A stretch of DNA of 64,000 bases from JADKAV01 sp037045455 (GTDB lineage Bacteria; Actinomycetota; Actinomycetes; S36-B12; UBA10799). Shown here one piece after another: positions 1 through 7,534 of this stretch (within the stretch, counting starts at the first letter, position 1; the number at the start of each line of letters is the position of its first letter). The notes under the pieces are model-generated. The model was not told the DNA's origin, searched no databases, and worked only from the letters and a program-made list of their open reading frames with translations. Location of the stretch: positions 558,001 to 622,000 of the forward strand of contig JBAOIN010000016.1 of NCBI GenBank assembly GCA_037045455.1. The letters are read 5' to 3'. The position numbers were made by a program, and so were the translations under genes.

Positions 1-208
1 CACGTTGACCGGTCCGAACCTCAGACTGCTGCAGCGACGTGTGCGCAGCGACGGACCGGCCGGTCGTGGCCTCCGGCGGGGTGTCGCACGCTGGACGACC
101 TGCGGGCCATCGCGGAGTGTCGACCGGGCGTGGAGGGCGCGATCGTGGGAAAGGCGCTGTACGCCGGGGCCTTCACGTTGCCGGAGGCGCTGGCGGCCGG
201 TGCGATGA
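1..208 (+). CDS. priA: Phosphoribosyl isomerase A (PriA/HisA), 3' end only
   Basis: C-terminal part of the (beta/alpha)8 isomerase that acts on ProFAR in histidine synthesis; in actinobacteria the same enzyme usually also performs the TrpF step. Recognisable pieces are TLTGPN, DRPVVASGGVS and GAIVGKALYAGAFTLPEAL, the end of the barrel with its phosphate-binding loop. They lie in three different frames, with single-base insertions near 36-40 and 86-90. The natural stop is probably the TGA at 206-208, which overlaps the hisF ATG. The trp block in this window has no trpF, consistent with a bifunctional PriA. The 5' part is outside the window. Confidence 0.8.
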   Translation, partial: TLTGPNLRLLQRRVRSDGPAGRGLRRGVARWTTCGPSRSVDRAWRARSWERRCTPGPSRCRRRWRPVR

Positions 209-973
209 GCCTGGCCGTGCGGGTCATCCCGTGCCTGGACGTCGATGCCGGGCGCGTCGTGAAGGGCGTCAACTTCGAAGGTCTGCGGGACGCCGGCGAT
301 CCGGTCGAGCTGGCAACGCCAGTACGACGCAGACAGGGTGCCGACGAGCTCGTGTTCCTGGACATCACGCGCCAGTTCCGGCGGCCGGGCGACCATGCTC
401 GACGTCGTGCGCCGCACCGCCGACGCGGTGTTCATCCCGCTGACCGTCGGGGGTGGGGTGCGGAAGGTCGACGACTTCGACGCGCTGCTGCGGGCAGGTG
501 CGGACAAGGTGGGGGTCAACACGGGCGCGATCGCCGACCCGGACCTGCTCAGCAGGGCAGCCCGCCGCTTCGGCAGCCAGTGCGTGGTGCTCAGCGTCGA
601 CGCCCGTCGTGCCAGGGGCACGACCAGCGGTTTCGAGATCACCACGCACGGCGGACGCAAGGGCACCGGCATCGACGCCATCGCCTGGGCGGCCAACGGC
701 GCCCGGCTGGGGGCGGGGGAGATCCTGCTCAACAGCATGGACGCCGATGGGACCACGGGCGGGTTCGACGAGGAGCTCATCGGGTTGGTGCGCGGGCAGG
801 TCGACGTCCCGATCATCGCCAGCGGCGGGGCGGGTGCTGCCGAGGACTTCGCCGTGGCGGTGCGGGCCGGCGCCGACGCGGTGCTGGCGGCGAGCGTGTT
901 CCACTACGGCCGGCTCACCATCCGCGAGGTGAAGCAGGCGATGGCGACCGAAGGGGTGACGGTCCGGCTGTAG
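205..973 (+). CDS. hisF: Imidazole glycerol phosphate synthase subunit HisF (frameshifted)
   Basis: Cyclase subunit of IGP synthase, which uses ammonia from HisH to convert PRFAR to IGP and AICAR. The start MSLAVRVIPCLDVDAGRVVK and the central FIPLTVGGGVR, VGVNTGAI and VPIIASGGAG barrel loops are diagnostic, and the total of about 255 aa is normal. The frame changes near 370, between VFLDIT and the following ASSGGRATMLD, where one extra base is present. A 3-nt excess near 318-330 is frame-neutral. It overlaps the priA end by ATGA, so the two are translationally coupled. The frameshift is more likely a sequence error than inactivation. Confidence 0.92.
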
Positions 974-978
974 AAGGG

Positions 979-1377
979 TCAGGGAGCAGCGACTTCGCAC
1001 TGCAACTGCGGCGACCGGCCGATCCTGGGGTCGAGTGTCACGAGCGCAACGCCGAGGTACTCGGCCAGAGCCACATAACTCGCGTCGTAGGCAGTGAGGT
1101 TCTGGCGAAGCTGCCAAGCTCGCGGCGCCAACAACTCGTATGGCCACAACTCGACGGGCAGGTCCAGTAAGTCCGCGTGGGCTTGCGCGGCTTGGTCGGA
1201 TGTGATGCTTCCGGATAGTTCATGGCGGCGGATGATGTTCGCTGTTTCGAAGGGAAGCAGATGGGGAGCTGCGAGATCCGCTGCACGCAACTTCTCAGTC
1301 ACCCACTGGCCATCCGGTCCCGCGTCAAGCAGAAGCGCAACGAGCGCCGAAGGATCGCAGACGAACCGCGTACTCAC
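979..1377 (-). CDS. vapC: VapC-type PIN-domain ribonuclease toxin
   Basis: 132-aa PIN domain. An acidic residue follows the first strand (FVCDPSALVALL), a glutamate lies mid-domain (PFETANIIRRHE), and the C-terminal aspartates are in TAYDASYVALAE and LVTLDPRI. Together these form the metal-binding site typical of VapC endoribonucleases. Its ATG overlaps the end of the upstream small gene by 4 nt, the usual antitoxin-toxin arrangement. Its 3' end faces hisF, only 5 nt from the hisF stop. The RNA target cannot be inferred. It splits the usual hisF-hisI neighbourhood. Confidence 0.88.
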   Translation of the reverse strand: MSTRFVCDPSALVALLLDAGPDGQWVTEKLRAADLAAPHLLPFETANIIRRHELSGSITSDQAAQAHADLLDLPVELWPYELLAPRAWQLRQNLTAYDASYVALAEYLGVALVTLDPRIGRSPQLQCEVAAP

Positions 1378-1610
1378 CGGCGGTCGGCGTCGCGGGCGGC
1401 CAGGATCGACTCGGCGTCCAGTCGCACTCCAGTGGCGTCTACACGGGCGCGTGCCCGTGCTATCACATCGCTCACGGTGGGACGGGCCGAGATGTCCAGG
1501 AGCAGTCCTCGCAGGTACTCCTGTAACGACATCCCGGCGTGCGCTGCACGAGCGGCCAGTTCGTCCCTTACTCGATCGGGTACGTCGCGCACGGTTATAG
1601 CGACACTCAT
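1374..1610 (-). CDS. vapB: VapB/FitA-like ribbon-helix-helix antitoxin
   Basis: 78-aa protein. The N-terminus SVAITVRDVPDRVRDELAARA looks like an Arc/FitA-type ribbon-helix-helix DNA-binding motif (strand about residues 3-8, helices about 10-35). The C-terminal tail (about 45-78) is charged and would wrap the toxin. It is first in the operon and overlaps vapC by ATGA. Autoregulation is expected from family behaviour. The imperfect palindrome directly upstream (1611-1627), overlapping a strong -10 element, is a plausible operator. Confidence 0.82.
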   Translation of the reverse strand: MSVAITVRDVPDRVRDELAARAAHAGMSLQEYLRGLLLDISARPTVSDVIARARARVDATGVRLDAESILAARDADRR

Positions 1611-1627
1611 GCAGCTATTTTAGCAGC
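1611..1627 (-). promoter_or_regulatory. vapBC leaderless promoter with candidate operator
   Basis: On the minus strand the -10 hexamer TAAAAT (1622 to 1617) is followed by 6 nt and the vapB ATG, so the transcript would be leaderless. The hexamer sits in an imperfect palindrome, GCTGCTA-AAA-TAGCTGC, with one mismatch. This is a reasonable VapBC autoregulatory site, but binding is inferred only from position and symmetry. Confidence 0.5.
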
Positions 1628-1654
1628 ATTGACGGCACTTCAGCAGCTTCCGAG

Positions 1655-2146
1655 CTACAACTTCGACCCGCTGAACGGGGCCTCCATCGTCAGCGTGCAG
1701 GTGATCGTGCGGTTGCCCTTGTTCCATTGCGGCTCGTCGGGGAGGAAGTACCCCGGGATCAGCGACTCGGGCTCGGCGAAGGTGGCTCGGTACCGGTTGA
1801 AAGCCGTCGAGCACTGGTTCTGCGCCGAGGCCTTCATCGCCGTGTCGCCGGCCCACTCGAGGTTCTCCAGGCTGACCTGATCGAGGATCTGGCCGTCGTG
1901 TTCCTTCTCGCAGACCACCGGGTACACGCCGTCAGCCGTCATGATCTCGCCGCGGGCGTCGCGCGGGATCGCGTAACAGGAAGCGAACTGCAAGGAGGCG
2001 ATCGGCACGACGCCGGGCACCGTGTCTGCTGCGTTCGCGGACCGGTCGGGGGCATTGCGGATCATCCACAAAGAGGCGACGGCGACAAGGCCCGCGATCA
2101 CCAGCAGGGTGGCGGCCGTGGCCCAGCGCGCACCCCTGGCTCCCAT
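1655..2146 (-). CDS. Membrane-anchored septum-formation-like protein
   Basis: 163 aa with one N-terminal transmembrane helix (about residues 9-29) and an extracytoplasmic domain. The domain resembles the actinobacterial Septum_form family: C57 in FASCYAIP, the CEKEHDGQI motif, a cysteine-containing helix (QNQCSTAFNRY), and the ending PQWNKGNRTITCTL. The four cysteines could form two disulfides. Function in the family is poorly defined. It is divergent from hisI with only about 41 bp between the start codons, so the two promoters overlap. Confidence 0.65.
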   Translation of the reverse strand: MGARGARWATAATLLVIAGLVAVASLWMIRNAPDRSANAADTVPGVVPIASLQFASCYAIPRDARGEIMTADGVYPVVCEKEHDGQILDQVSLENLEWAGDTAMKASAQNQCSTAFNRYRATFAEPESLIPGYFLPDEPQWNKGNRTITCTLTMEAPFSGSKL

Positions 2147-2175
2147 GCCTCAATCGTTGCATGGCCGGCGTTGGG

Positions 2176-2181
2176 CACAAT
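2176..2181 (+). promoter_or_regulatory. hisI -10-like element, leaderless
   Basis: CACAAT lies 6 nt before the hisI ATG at 2188, with no purine-rich ribosome-binding site between. It fits the TANNNT-plus-6-to-8-nt pattern seen before several other genes here, with C in place of the first T. Confidence 0.35.
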
Positions 2182-2187
2182 GGCGAC

Positions 2188-2530
2188 ATGCAGCCTGATC
2201 CTGCCCCGCTTGACGCCGCGGACGTGCGCTTCGGCGCCGATGGTCTGGTCCCGGTGATCGCCCAGCAGTGGGACACCGGGCAGGTGCTGATGCTGGCCTG
2301 GATGGACGCCGAGGCGCTGGACTCGGACCCTGGCCACCGGCCGCGGCACGTACTGGTCCCGGTCGCGCGGCGAGTACTGGGTGAAGGGGCAGACGTCGGG
2401 ACACACACAGCAGGTGCGCGAGGTGCGGCTGGACTGTGACGGCGACGCCTTGCTGCTGCTCGTCGACCAGCAAGGACCGGCCTGCCACACCGGCCTGCGT
2501 TCCTGTTTCGACACCGGGGTACTCACGTGA
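2188..2530 (+). CDS. hisI: Phosphoribosyl-AMP cyclohydrolase (frameshifted)
   Basis: Zn/Mg enzyme that opens the adenine ring of PR-AMP in histidine synthesis; about 113 aa once the frame is restored. Key pieces are VLMLAWMD, then in the second frame TYWSRSRGEYWVKGQTSGH, the metal-binding RLDCDGDALL and CHTGLRSCF. One extra base at about 2323 (between EAL-D and RTLATGRG) breaks the frame. The ATG at 2188 is preferred to the one at 2161 because it follows the promoter and matches family length. The stop TGA overlaps the trpE GTG. Confidence 0.9.
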
Positions 2531-4056
2531 CTGCCTACGCCTCGCCGGACGGGGTGACCACCCCCGACCTCGACAACTTCCGGGCGCAGGCGAAAGAGGG
2601 TCGGCGCGTCATCCCCGTCGTGCGTCGCTTGCTGGTTGATGACCTGACGCCGGTGGCGCTGTTCCGCAAACTGGCGGGCAACCGGCCGGGGACCTTCCTG
2701 CTGGAATCCGCCGAGAACGGCCAGACCTGGAGCCGGTACTCCTTCGTGGGCGCCCGCAGCGCCGCCATGCTCACGGCTGACCACGCCGGACAGGTGCGTT
2801 GGGTGGGCAACACCCCCGTCGGGTTGCCCACCGAAGGTCGGGCGGTGGACGCACTGCGGGACACATTGGCGATTCTGCGCACCCCGCAACCGGCCGGGCT
2901 ACCGCCGCTCACGGGCGGGCTGGTCGGCATGGTTGCCTACGACGCCGTGCGTCGCTGGGAGCGCCTGCCCGACGATAACCCCGACGATCTCGGGTTGCCG
3001 GAAGTGGCCATGCTGCTGGCAACTGACCTGGCGGTCATGGATCACGTGGACGGCAGCGTCTGGCTGATCGCCAACGCCGTGAACTACGACAACACCGACG
3101 AGCGCGTGGATGCCGCTCATGCCGACGCTGTGGCGCGTCTGGACGCCATGACCGAAGCGTTGCACCAAGCCATGCCTGCGGCGGTTGCAGCCGTCGGCCG
3201 TCCGGAGCGCCCGAAGCCGAGGGCCAATCAGAGATACCAGGCGGGAGTGGAGCGGGCCAAGGAGTACATCCGCGCCGGCGACGCCTTCCAGATCGTGTTG
3301 TCGCAGCGCTTCGAGCAACCCTGCCAGGCCAGTTCGTTGGACGTCTACCGCGCCCTGCGGATGACTAATCCGAGCCCGTACATGTACCTGCTCAATGTGC
3401 CTGGGGCCCAGATGGACCAACTGGGCTTCAGCGTCGTGGGTTCCAGCCCGGAGGCTTTGGTCAAGCTGGCGGGTGACGAAGCCATGCTGCACCCGATCGC
3501 CGGCACCCGGCCGCGCGGGGCGACCCCGGAAGAGGATGCCGCCCTGTGCGCCGATCTCCTGGCGGACCCGAAGGAGCGCGCGGAGCACCTGATGCTGGTG
3601 GACCTCGGGCGCAACGACTTGGGCCGCGTTTGCCGTCCCGGCACTGTGAACGTCGTGGAGTTCATGCAGATCGAGCAGTACTCCCATGTGCACCACATCG
3701 TGTCCACGGTCACGGGGCGGCTGCAGGAGGGGATGACCGCGTACGAGTTGCTCGCCGCGACGTTCCCTGCGGGGACGCTGTCCGGAGCCCCGAAGCCGCG
3801 CGCGATGGAGATCATCGACGAACTCGAGACAACTCGCCGCGGCCTGTACGGCGGTTGTGTCGGCTACCTCGATTTCGCCGGGAACATGGACACTGCCATC
3901 GCCATCCGCACGGCACTGCTGCGCGAGGGCACGGCGTACGTACAGGCGGGGGCAGGGATCGTTGCCGACTCCGATCCGGCGGCTGAGGACGCCGAATGCC
4001 AGAACAAGGCAGCCGCGGTGATGCAGGCGCTGGCCATGGCGGAGGAGCTCGGGTGA
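2527..4056 (+). CDS. trpE: Anthranilate synthase component I
   Basis: 509 aa, intact. It converts chorismate plus ammonia to anthranilate with the TrpG glutaminase, which is not in this window. LLES at 58-61 and NPSPYMYLL at about 280 are the Trp feedback-inhibition elements. IAGTRPRG (about 325), DLGRNDLGRVC (about 359) and GTLSGAPKPRAMEIID (about 416) are the chorismate-binding core. The GTG start overlaps the hisI stop and the end overlaps the GTG of the next gene, so a his-trp operon is likely. No attenuator fits between hisI and trpE. Confidence 0.96.
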   Translation: MTAYASPDGVTTPDLDNFRAQAKEGRRVIPVVRRLLVDDLTPVALFRKLAGNRPGTFLLESAENGQTWSRYSFVGARSAAMLTADHAGQVRWVGNTPVGLPTEGRAVDALRDTLAILRTPQPAGLPPLTGGLVGMVAYDAVRRWERLPDDNPDDLGLPEVAMLLATDLAVMDHVDGSVWLIANAVNYDNTDERVDAAHADAVARLDAMTEALHQAMPAAVAAVGRPERPKPRANQRYQAGVERAKEYIRAGDAFQIVLSQRFEQPCQASSLDVYRALRMTNPSPYMYLLNVPGAQMDQLGFSVVGSSPEALVKLAGDEAMLHPIAGTRPRGATPEEDAALCADLLADPKERAEHLMLVDLGRNDLGRVCRPGTVNVVEFMQIEQYSHVHHIVSTVTGRLQEGMTAYELLAATFPAGTLSGAPKPRAMEIIDELETTRRGLYGGCVGYLDFAGNMDTAIAIRTALLREGTAYVQAGAGIVADSDPAAEDAECQNKAAAVMQALAMAEELG

Positions 4057-4466
4057 ACTCGCGCACTGTCGCCACCCTTCTCACCATTGCCGCAACCGCA
4101 GGGTTGTATTTCGTGGCACGGGATTACCCGGCGCTGGACGTGGGACTGGGAGCGGCGGCCTGTGCACTCGTCGCGACCTGGGTCCTTTCAGAACGCGCGC
4201 TGCGGGTGTCCCTCGCGGTTGTGGCGGCGGCGATGTGGATCACCAGCATGTTTCTGGCCGCAGGGTCACTGGCGGTCGTCGTCCCGTGCCTGCTGGGGTT
4301 CGCCGGGGCGGTCCTGATCGCTACTCGTTGCCAGCACTGGCCGGGCATGTCGTCGCGGTTCGCCCGTGGCGGTACCCGCGATGAGCAGCGAGAGGCCAGC
4401 GCCCGGGAGTTGTGGGAGAGCCTGGACCGCGGGGAAGACCCGACCGACGGAAACACTGATTCGTGA
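4053..4466 (+). CDS. Trp biosynthesis-associated membrane protein
   Basis: 137 aa with four predicted transmembrane helices (about 5-22, 28-45, 48-68, 73-92) and a charged cytoplasmic tail (SRFARGGTRDEQREASAREL). Size, topology and place directly after trpE match the actinobacterial family known only as tryptophan-operon-associated membrane protein. GTG 4053 overlaps the trpE stop. Function is unknown; a transport or enzyme-anchoring role is guesswork. Its stop codon lies inside the first copy of the double-hairpin repeat. Confidence 0.8.
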   Translation: MNSRTVATLLTIAATAGLYFVARDYPALDVGLGAAACALVATWVLSERALRVSLAVVAAAMWITSMFLAAGSLAVVVPCLLGFAGAVLIATRCQHWPGMSSRFARGGTRDEQREASARELWESLDRGEDPTDGNTDS

Positions 4467-4550
4467 GCATTCCGGGCATCCGTTAGCTGCACGGACGGTG
4501 TTTACGCGCCCGGAAGGCTAACCGATGCCCGGCATGCTCACCGATTGCCA
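4457..4550. repeat. Double-hairpin dispersed repeat, copy 1
   Basis: About 94 bp. The left arm (4463-4486) and right arm (4518-4541) are inverted repeats of about 25 nt with two mismatches, core GGGCATCCGTTAGC against GGCTAACCGATGCCC. The interior holds a second small stem (CGGACG...CGCCCG) around a T-containing loop. The copy starts at the stop codon of the preceding gene. Two more copies lie at 12073-12168 and 62127-62221. No coding content. Confidence 0.85.
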
Positions 4551-4682
4551 ATTTGCCGGCCAAGCATGCCGCACCGATGAGCGACCTGCTTGGTCGATCT
4601 GCGGCAACTCCGGCCGGGCGCAGATGGGACAAACAGTCGCTTTTGGCCGCCCGGCTCTGCGAATGCGGAGCGCGGGTCTGGT

Positions 4683-4688
4683 TAGACT
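4683..4688 (+). promoter_or_regulatory. -10-like element, leaderless
   Basis: TAGACT followed by 7 nt and the ATG at 4696, without a Shine-Dalgarno. Together with the repeat that separates it from the previous gene, this suggests the small membrane protein and the two-component system are transcribed on their own. Confidence 0.45.
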
Positions 4689-4695
4689 GCCAACC

Positions 4696-4956
4696 ATGCC
4701 GAAGTATGAGAACCACGACGGCCGCACCACGGCGATGTGGACGGGTACGACGATCGTCACGCTCGGATTCCTGGTAGGCACGATCGCCCTGACCATGGAC
4801 CAGGCCTGGCTGTTCTGGGTCGGCGTCGCGCTGGTTCCCATCGGCGCGATCGTCGGCAAGGCCATGGCCATGGCCGGCATGGGTCAGCCGCAGAAGGACG
4901 CCGCTGGCCGCCTGGTAGAGCCCGAGCCCGAGGCAACGACCCCCAACTCCGCGTGA
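4696..4956 (+). CDS. Small two-TM membrane protein, HGxxPAAW-like family
   Basis: 86 aa. The N-terminal NHDGRTTAMWTG resembles the HGxxPAAW signature of a small actinobacterial membrane protein family usually found beside trpC, here degenerate (H-D-G and A-M-W). Two hydrophobic helices follow (about 17-37 and 40-60), then an acidic tail. The ATG at 4696 is chosen over upstream in-frame ATGs because those lie in the repeat. The end overlaps the response regulator GTG by 4 nt, tying it to the two-component system. Role unknown. Confidence 0.7.
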   Translation: MPKYENHDGRTTAMWTGTTIVTLGFLVGTIALTMDQAWLFWVGVALVPIGAIVGKAMAMAGMGQPQKDAAGRLVEPEPEATTPNSA

Positions 4957-5648
4957 GCGACACCCGCGGGGTGGTGCTGGTCGTCGAGGACGAACCGGCC
5001 ATCGCCGATCTCCTGCGCATGTACCTGAGCCGCGAAGGCTTCCAAGTTCTCGTCGAGGCCGACGGTCAAGCCGCTCTGCAAGCGGTCACCGACCACCGCC
5101 CTTCGTGCGTTCTGCTGGACGTGGGTCTGCCCGGCATGGACGGCATCGAGGTCTGCCGTCGGCTGCGCGCCGCTCAGGACTGGACCCCGGTGCTCTTCTG
5201 CACCGCCCGCGACGACGAGGTGGACCGGGTGCTCGGGCTGGAACTCGGCGCGGACGACTACATCACCAAACCCTTCAGCCCGCGGGAAGTGGTGGCCCGG
5301 GTCAAAGCCGTGGTGCGCCGGGCGCGTGGTCCACAGGCCCAGTCGCAGGCCGTGCATCTCGCAGCCGTGGAGATGGATCCCATGACCCGGCGGTGCCTGG
5401 TGGACGGTCGCGCGGTGGAACTCACCGCCACCGAGTTCGACCTGCTCTTCTACCTGATGACCCACCCGGGCCAGATCTTCAGCCGCGATCAACTGCTCAG
5501 CGAAGTCTGGGGTTACGCCGCGATGGTCAACACCCGCACCGTGGACGTCCACGTGGCCCAGTTGCGGGGCAAACTCGGCGACCACAATGTGATCCGCACG
5601 GTGCGGGGAGTGGGCTACGGCGCCGAGGCGAACGCCGATGCCCAGTGA
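4953..5648 (+). CDS. OmpR/PhoB-type response regulator
   Basis: 231 aa. The receiver domain occupies about 7-120, with the acidic pair in VVEDEP, phosphoacceptor Asp56 in LLDVGLPGMDG, and the conserved Lys in ITKPFSP. The winged-helix DNA-binding domain is about 132-226, with LTATEFDLL, VWGYA and RTVDVHVAQLRGKL ending in IRTVRGVGYG. GTG 4953 overlaps the preceding stop. The histidine kinase start overlaps the end of this gene. The regulon is unknown; the position inside the trp block is unusual. Confidence 0.93.
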   Translation: MSDTRGVVLVVEDEPAIADLLRMYLSREGFQVLVEADGQAALQAVTDHRPSCVLLDVGLPGMDGIEVCRRLRAAQDWTPVLFCTARDDEVDRVLGLELGADDYITKPFSPREVVARVKAVVRRARGPQAQSQAVHLAAVEMDPMTRRCLVDGRAVELTATEFDLLFYLMTHPGQIFSRDQLLSEVWGYAAMVNTRTVDVHVAQLRGKLGDHNVIRTVRGVGYGAEANADAQ

Positions 5649-7059
5649 CGCCCCGAACGAGGTCCTAGAAACCCCCGAGCCCCTCGACACCAACCGGGGC
5701 GCGTCGTTGACGCTGCGCACGGTCCTGGTCACCACACTGGTGGCCCTGCTGGCCGTGCTGATGACCGGGCTTGCCGCGTTCCCGCTACTGCGGGATGCCG
5801 AACTGCGCGATCAACGCCGGCAGTTGTCCCAGATCGCCGACACGGCTGCCGCGGTGACCCTGACCACCGCCGGTCCCGTCGTGCAGCAGCTGCAGGATCG
5901 GCTCATCCAGACCCTGCGCCGCGAGCAGGTGTCGCTGGCTGTCGTGCAACCTGGCGGGGCCACCCCGGCCGGAGTTTCCCAGGACCAGCTCGCCTCGCTG
6001 TGGTCGATGAACAAGATCTCCTTCTCCTACACCAACGACGGTCAGACCTATCTGGCAGAGGGCCGGCTCATCACCGGTAACACCGGCCTGCTGCTCATCC
6101 AGCCCACCAGCGTTGCCGGTTTCGGATGGAGCGAGTTGTGGGGCAGGATCGGTCTGGCGATCGTGATCGGTGGCGCCATTGCGGTGATCGGTGGGGGGCT
6201 GCTGGCGCGTCGCGTCACGCGGCCGCTGCGGACCTTGGTCAACGCCGCCGACCGCCTGCAGGCCGGTGACCGCAACCTGCGGCTGCAGCCTGAAGGCCCG
6301 GCCGAGGTGGCCGACCTTGCGGTGGCGATGAACCAGCTCGGTGACTCCCTGGCCGTAAGTGAAGCGCGGCAGCGCGACTTCTTGCTGTCGGTCAGTCACG
6401 AGTTGCGCACCCCCATGACCGCGATCGGCGGGTACGCCGAGGCGATGGCTGACGGAGTGGTGCCCCAGGAGGACATGGAACGGGTAGCCGGCACGATGCT
6501 GGCCGAGACGCACCGGCTCGATGCGCTGATCTCCGACCTGCTGGATCTTGCCCGGCTAGGGGCTGTGGAGTTCCCGGTCGACATCATCGCGGTCGACCTG
6601 CGGGAGGTCGCGAACGCGGCGGCCGACGTGTGGTCGGACCGCTGCACGGCGGAGGGCGTTCAGTGGCGTTTGCAGCTGCCCGCCGAACCGGTGCCGGTGC
6701 TTTGTGACCCGGGCCGCGTACGGCAGATGATCGACAACCTGGTCGCCAATGCGCTGCGACTGACCCCGGAAGGAGCTCCGATCATCCTGCAAGTCGCCTT
6801 GGAGGGCACCTACGGCTACGTCGAGGTCCGCGACGGCGGGCCGGGGCTTTCCGACAGCGATCTGGGCGTGGCGTTCGAACCGGCCGAGTTGTACAGCAGG
6901 TACCGCGGCCTGCGGCAGGTCGGAACCGGCGTCGGGCTCGCGCTGGTCGGCCGGCTGGCTGAGCGGCTCGGTGGATACGCGGAGGCCGGGCACGCCCCCG
7001 AAGGTGGGGCGGCGTTCCGGGTGGGATTCCCCCGCGCGGACGCGTCGCCGGGGCTGTAG
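5638..7059 (+). CDS. Membrane sensor histidine kinase
   Basis: 473 aa. TM1 is about 29-50 and TM2 about 167-190, around an extracytoplasmic sensor loop of about 115 residues. A HAMP linker follows, then the H-box SVSHELRTPMTAIGGYAEA (His about 254), N-box MIDNLVANALRLTPEG (about 364), G1 RDGGPGLSD and G2 GTGVGLALVGRLAERLGG. It overlaps the response regulator by 11 nt, so the two form a cognate pair. The signal sensed cannot be told from sequence. Confidence 0.93.
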   Translation: MPSDAPNEVLETPEPLDTNRGASLTLRTVLVTTLVALLAVLMTGLAAFPLLRDAELRDQRRQLSQIADTAAAVTLTTAGPVVQQLQDRLIQTLRREQVSLAVVQPGGATPAGVSQDQLASLWSMNKISFSYTNDGQTYLAEGRLITGNTGLLLIQPTSVAGFGWSELWGRIGLAIVIGGAIAVIGGGLLARRVTRPLRTLVNAADRLQAGDRNLRLQPEGPAEVADLAVAMNQLGDSLAVSEARQRDFLLSVSHELRTPMTAIGGYAEAMADGVVPQEDMERVAGTMLAETHRLDALISDLLDLARLGAVEFPVDIIAVDLREVANAAADVWSDRCTAEGVQWRLQLPAEPVPVLCDPGRVRQMIDNLVANALRLTPEGAPIILQVALEGTYGYVEVRDGGPGLSDSDLGVAFEPAELYSRYRGLRQVGTGVGLALVGRLAERLGGYAEAGHAPEGGAAFRVGFPRADASPGL

Positions 7060-7075
7060 CAGCGCTGATTGCGAC

Positions 7076-7081
7076 TACCCT
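7076..7081 (+). promoter_or_regulatory. TACCCT -10-like element, leaderless
   Basis: TACCCT, 6 nt, then GTG at 7088. The same TACCCT hexamer precedes trpC, pyk, rpoZ, rplU and leuS, so it is probably the preferred -10 variant in this genome. Confidence 0.5.
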
Positions 7082-7087
7082 GGCCGT

Positions 7088-7492
7088 GTGAACCGGATGG
7101 CACGGATGCGCGGGCCGGCGTTGGCTGGGGTGGTGGGTCTGGCCGCGTGCGCCTATGTCTACGCGGTGGATCCGTCCGAACCGGGGCATTTCCCGCCCTG
7201 CCCGTTGAAGACGCTCACCGGTCTGGACTGCCCGTTCTGCGGGGGCTTGCGCGCAACCCACGACCTGCTGCACGGCAATCTGTCCGGCGCGGTCGACTTC
7301 AACGCGCTCACCACCCTGTTCGTCCTGCCGGTCGCGATGGTGCTGCTCGTGGTCTGGACGGTGCAACGCTGGCGGGGAAAGGACTTCTCCGTGCGCATCC
7401 CGATGCCGCTGAGCGTCGCCCTGGTCGCGGCCGTGCTGGCCTTCACCGTGGTGCGCAACGTCCCGGGAATGCCGTGGGGGACCGCCGCCTGA
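7088..7492 (+). CDS. DUF2752-family membrane protein
   Basis: 134 aa with three predicted transmembrane segments (about 8-25, 70-90, 105-125). It has the family hallmark C-P-x-K-x-x-T-G-L-x-C-P-F-C-G-G (CPLKTLTGLDCPFCGGLR, about 38-55) followed by THDLLHG. The paired cysteines could bind metal or form disulfides. The biochemical role of the family is unknown. GTG 7088 is preferred because it directly follows a -10-like element. It lies just upstream of trpC. Confidence 0.75.
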   Translation: MNRMARMRGPALAGVVGLAACAYVYAVDPSEPGHFPPCPLKTLTGLDCPFCGGLRATHDLLHGNLSGAVDFNALTTLFVLPVAMVLLVVWTVQRWRGKDFSVRIPMPLSVALVAAVLAFTVVRNVPGMPWGTAA

Positions 7493-7521
7493 CCGGTGCG
7501 CTTGGTCATCGGCGCCTTGAC

Positions 7522-7527
7522 TACCCT
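7522..7527 (+). promoter_or_regulatory. trpC TACCCT -10-like element, leaderless
   Basis: TACCCT, 7 nt, then the trpC GTG at 7535; no ribosome-binding site. It suggests trpCBA has its own promoter, separate from trpE. Confidence 0.5.
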
Positions 7528-7534
7528 GGCGACT

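Noticed and set aside
365..1147. 260-codon minus-strand frame across hisF and vapC
   Set aside because: Arg/His/Pro-rich composition typical of a shadow frame; hisF and vapC explain the DNA.
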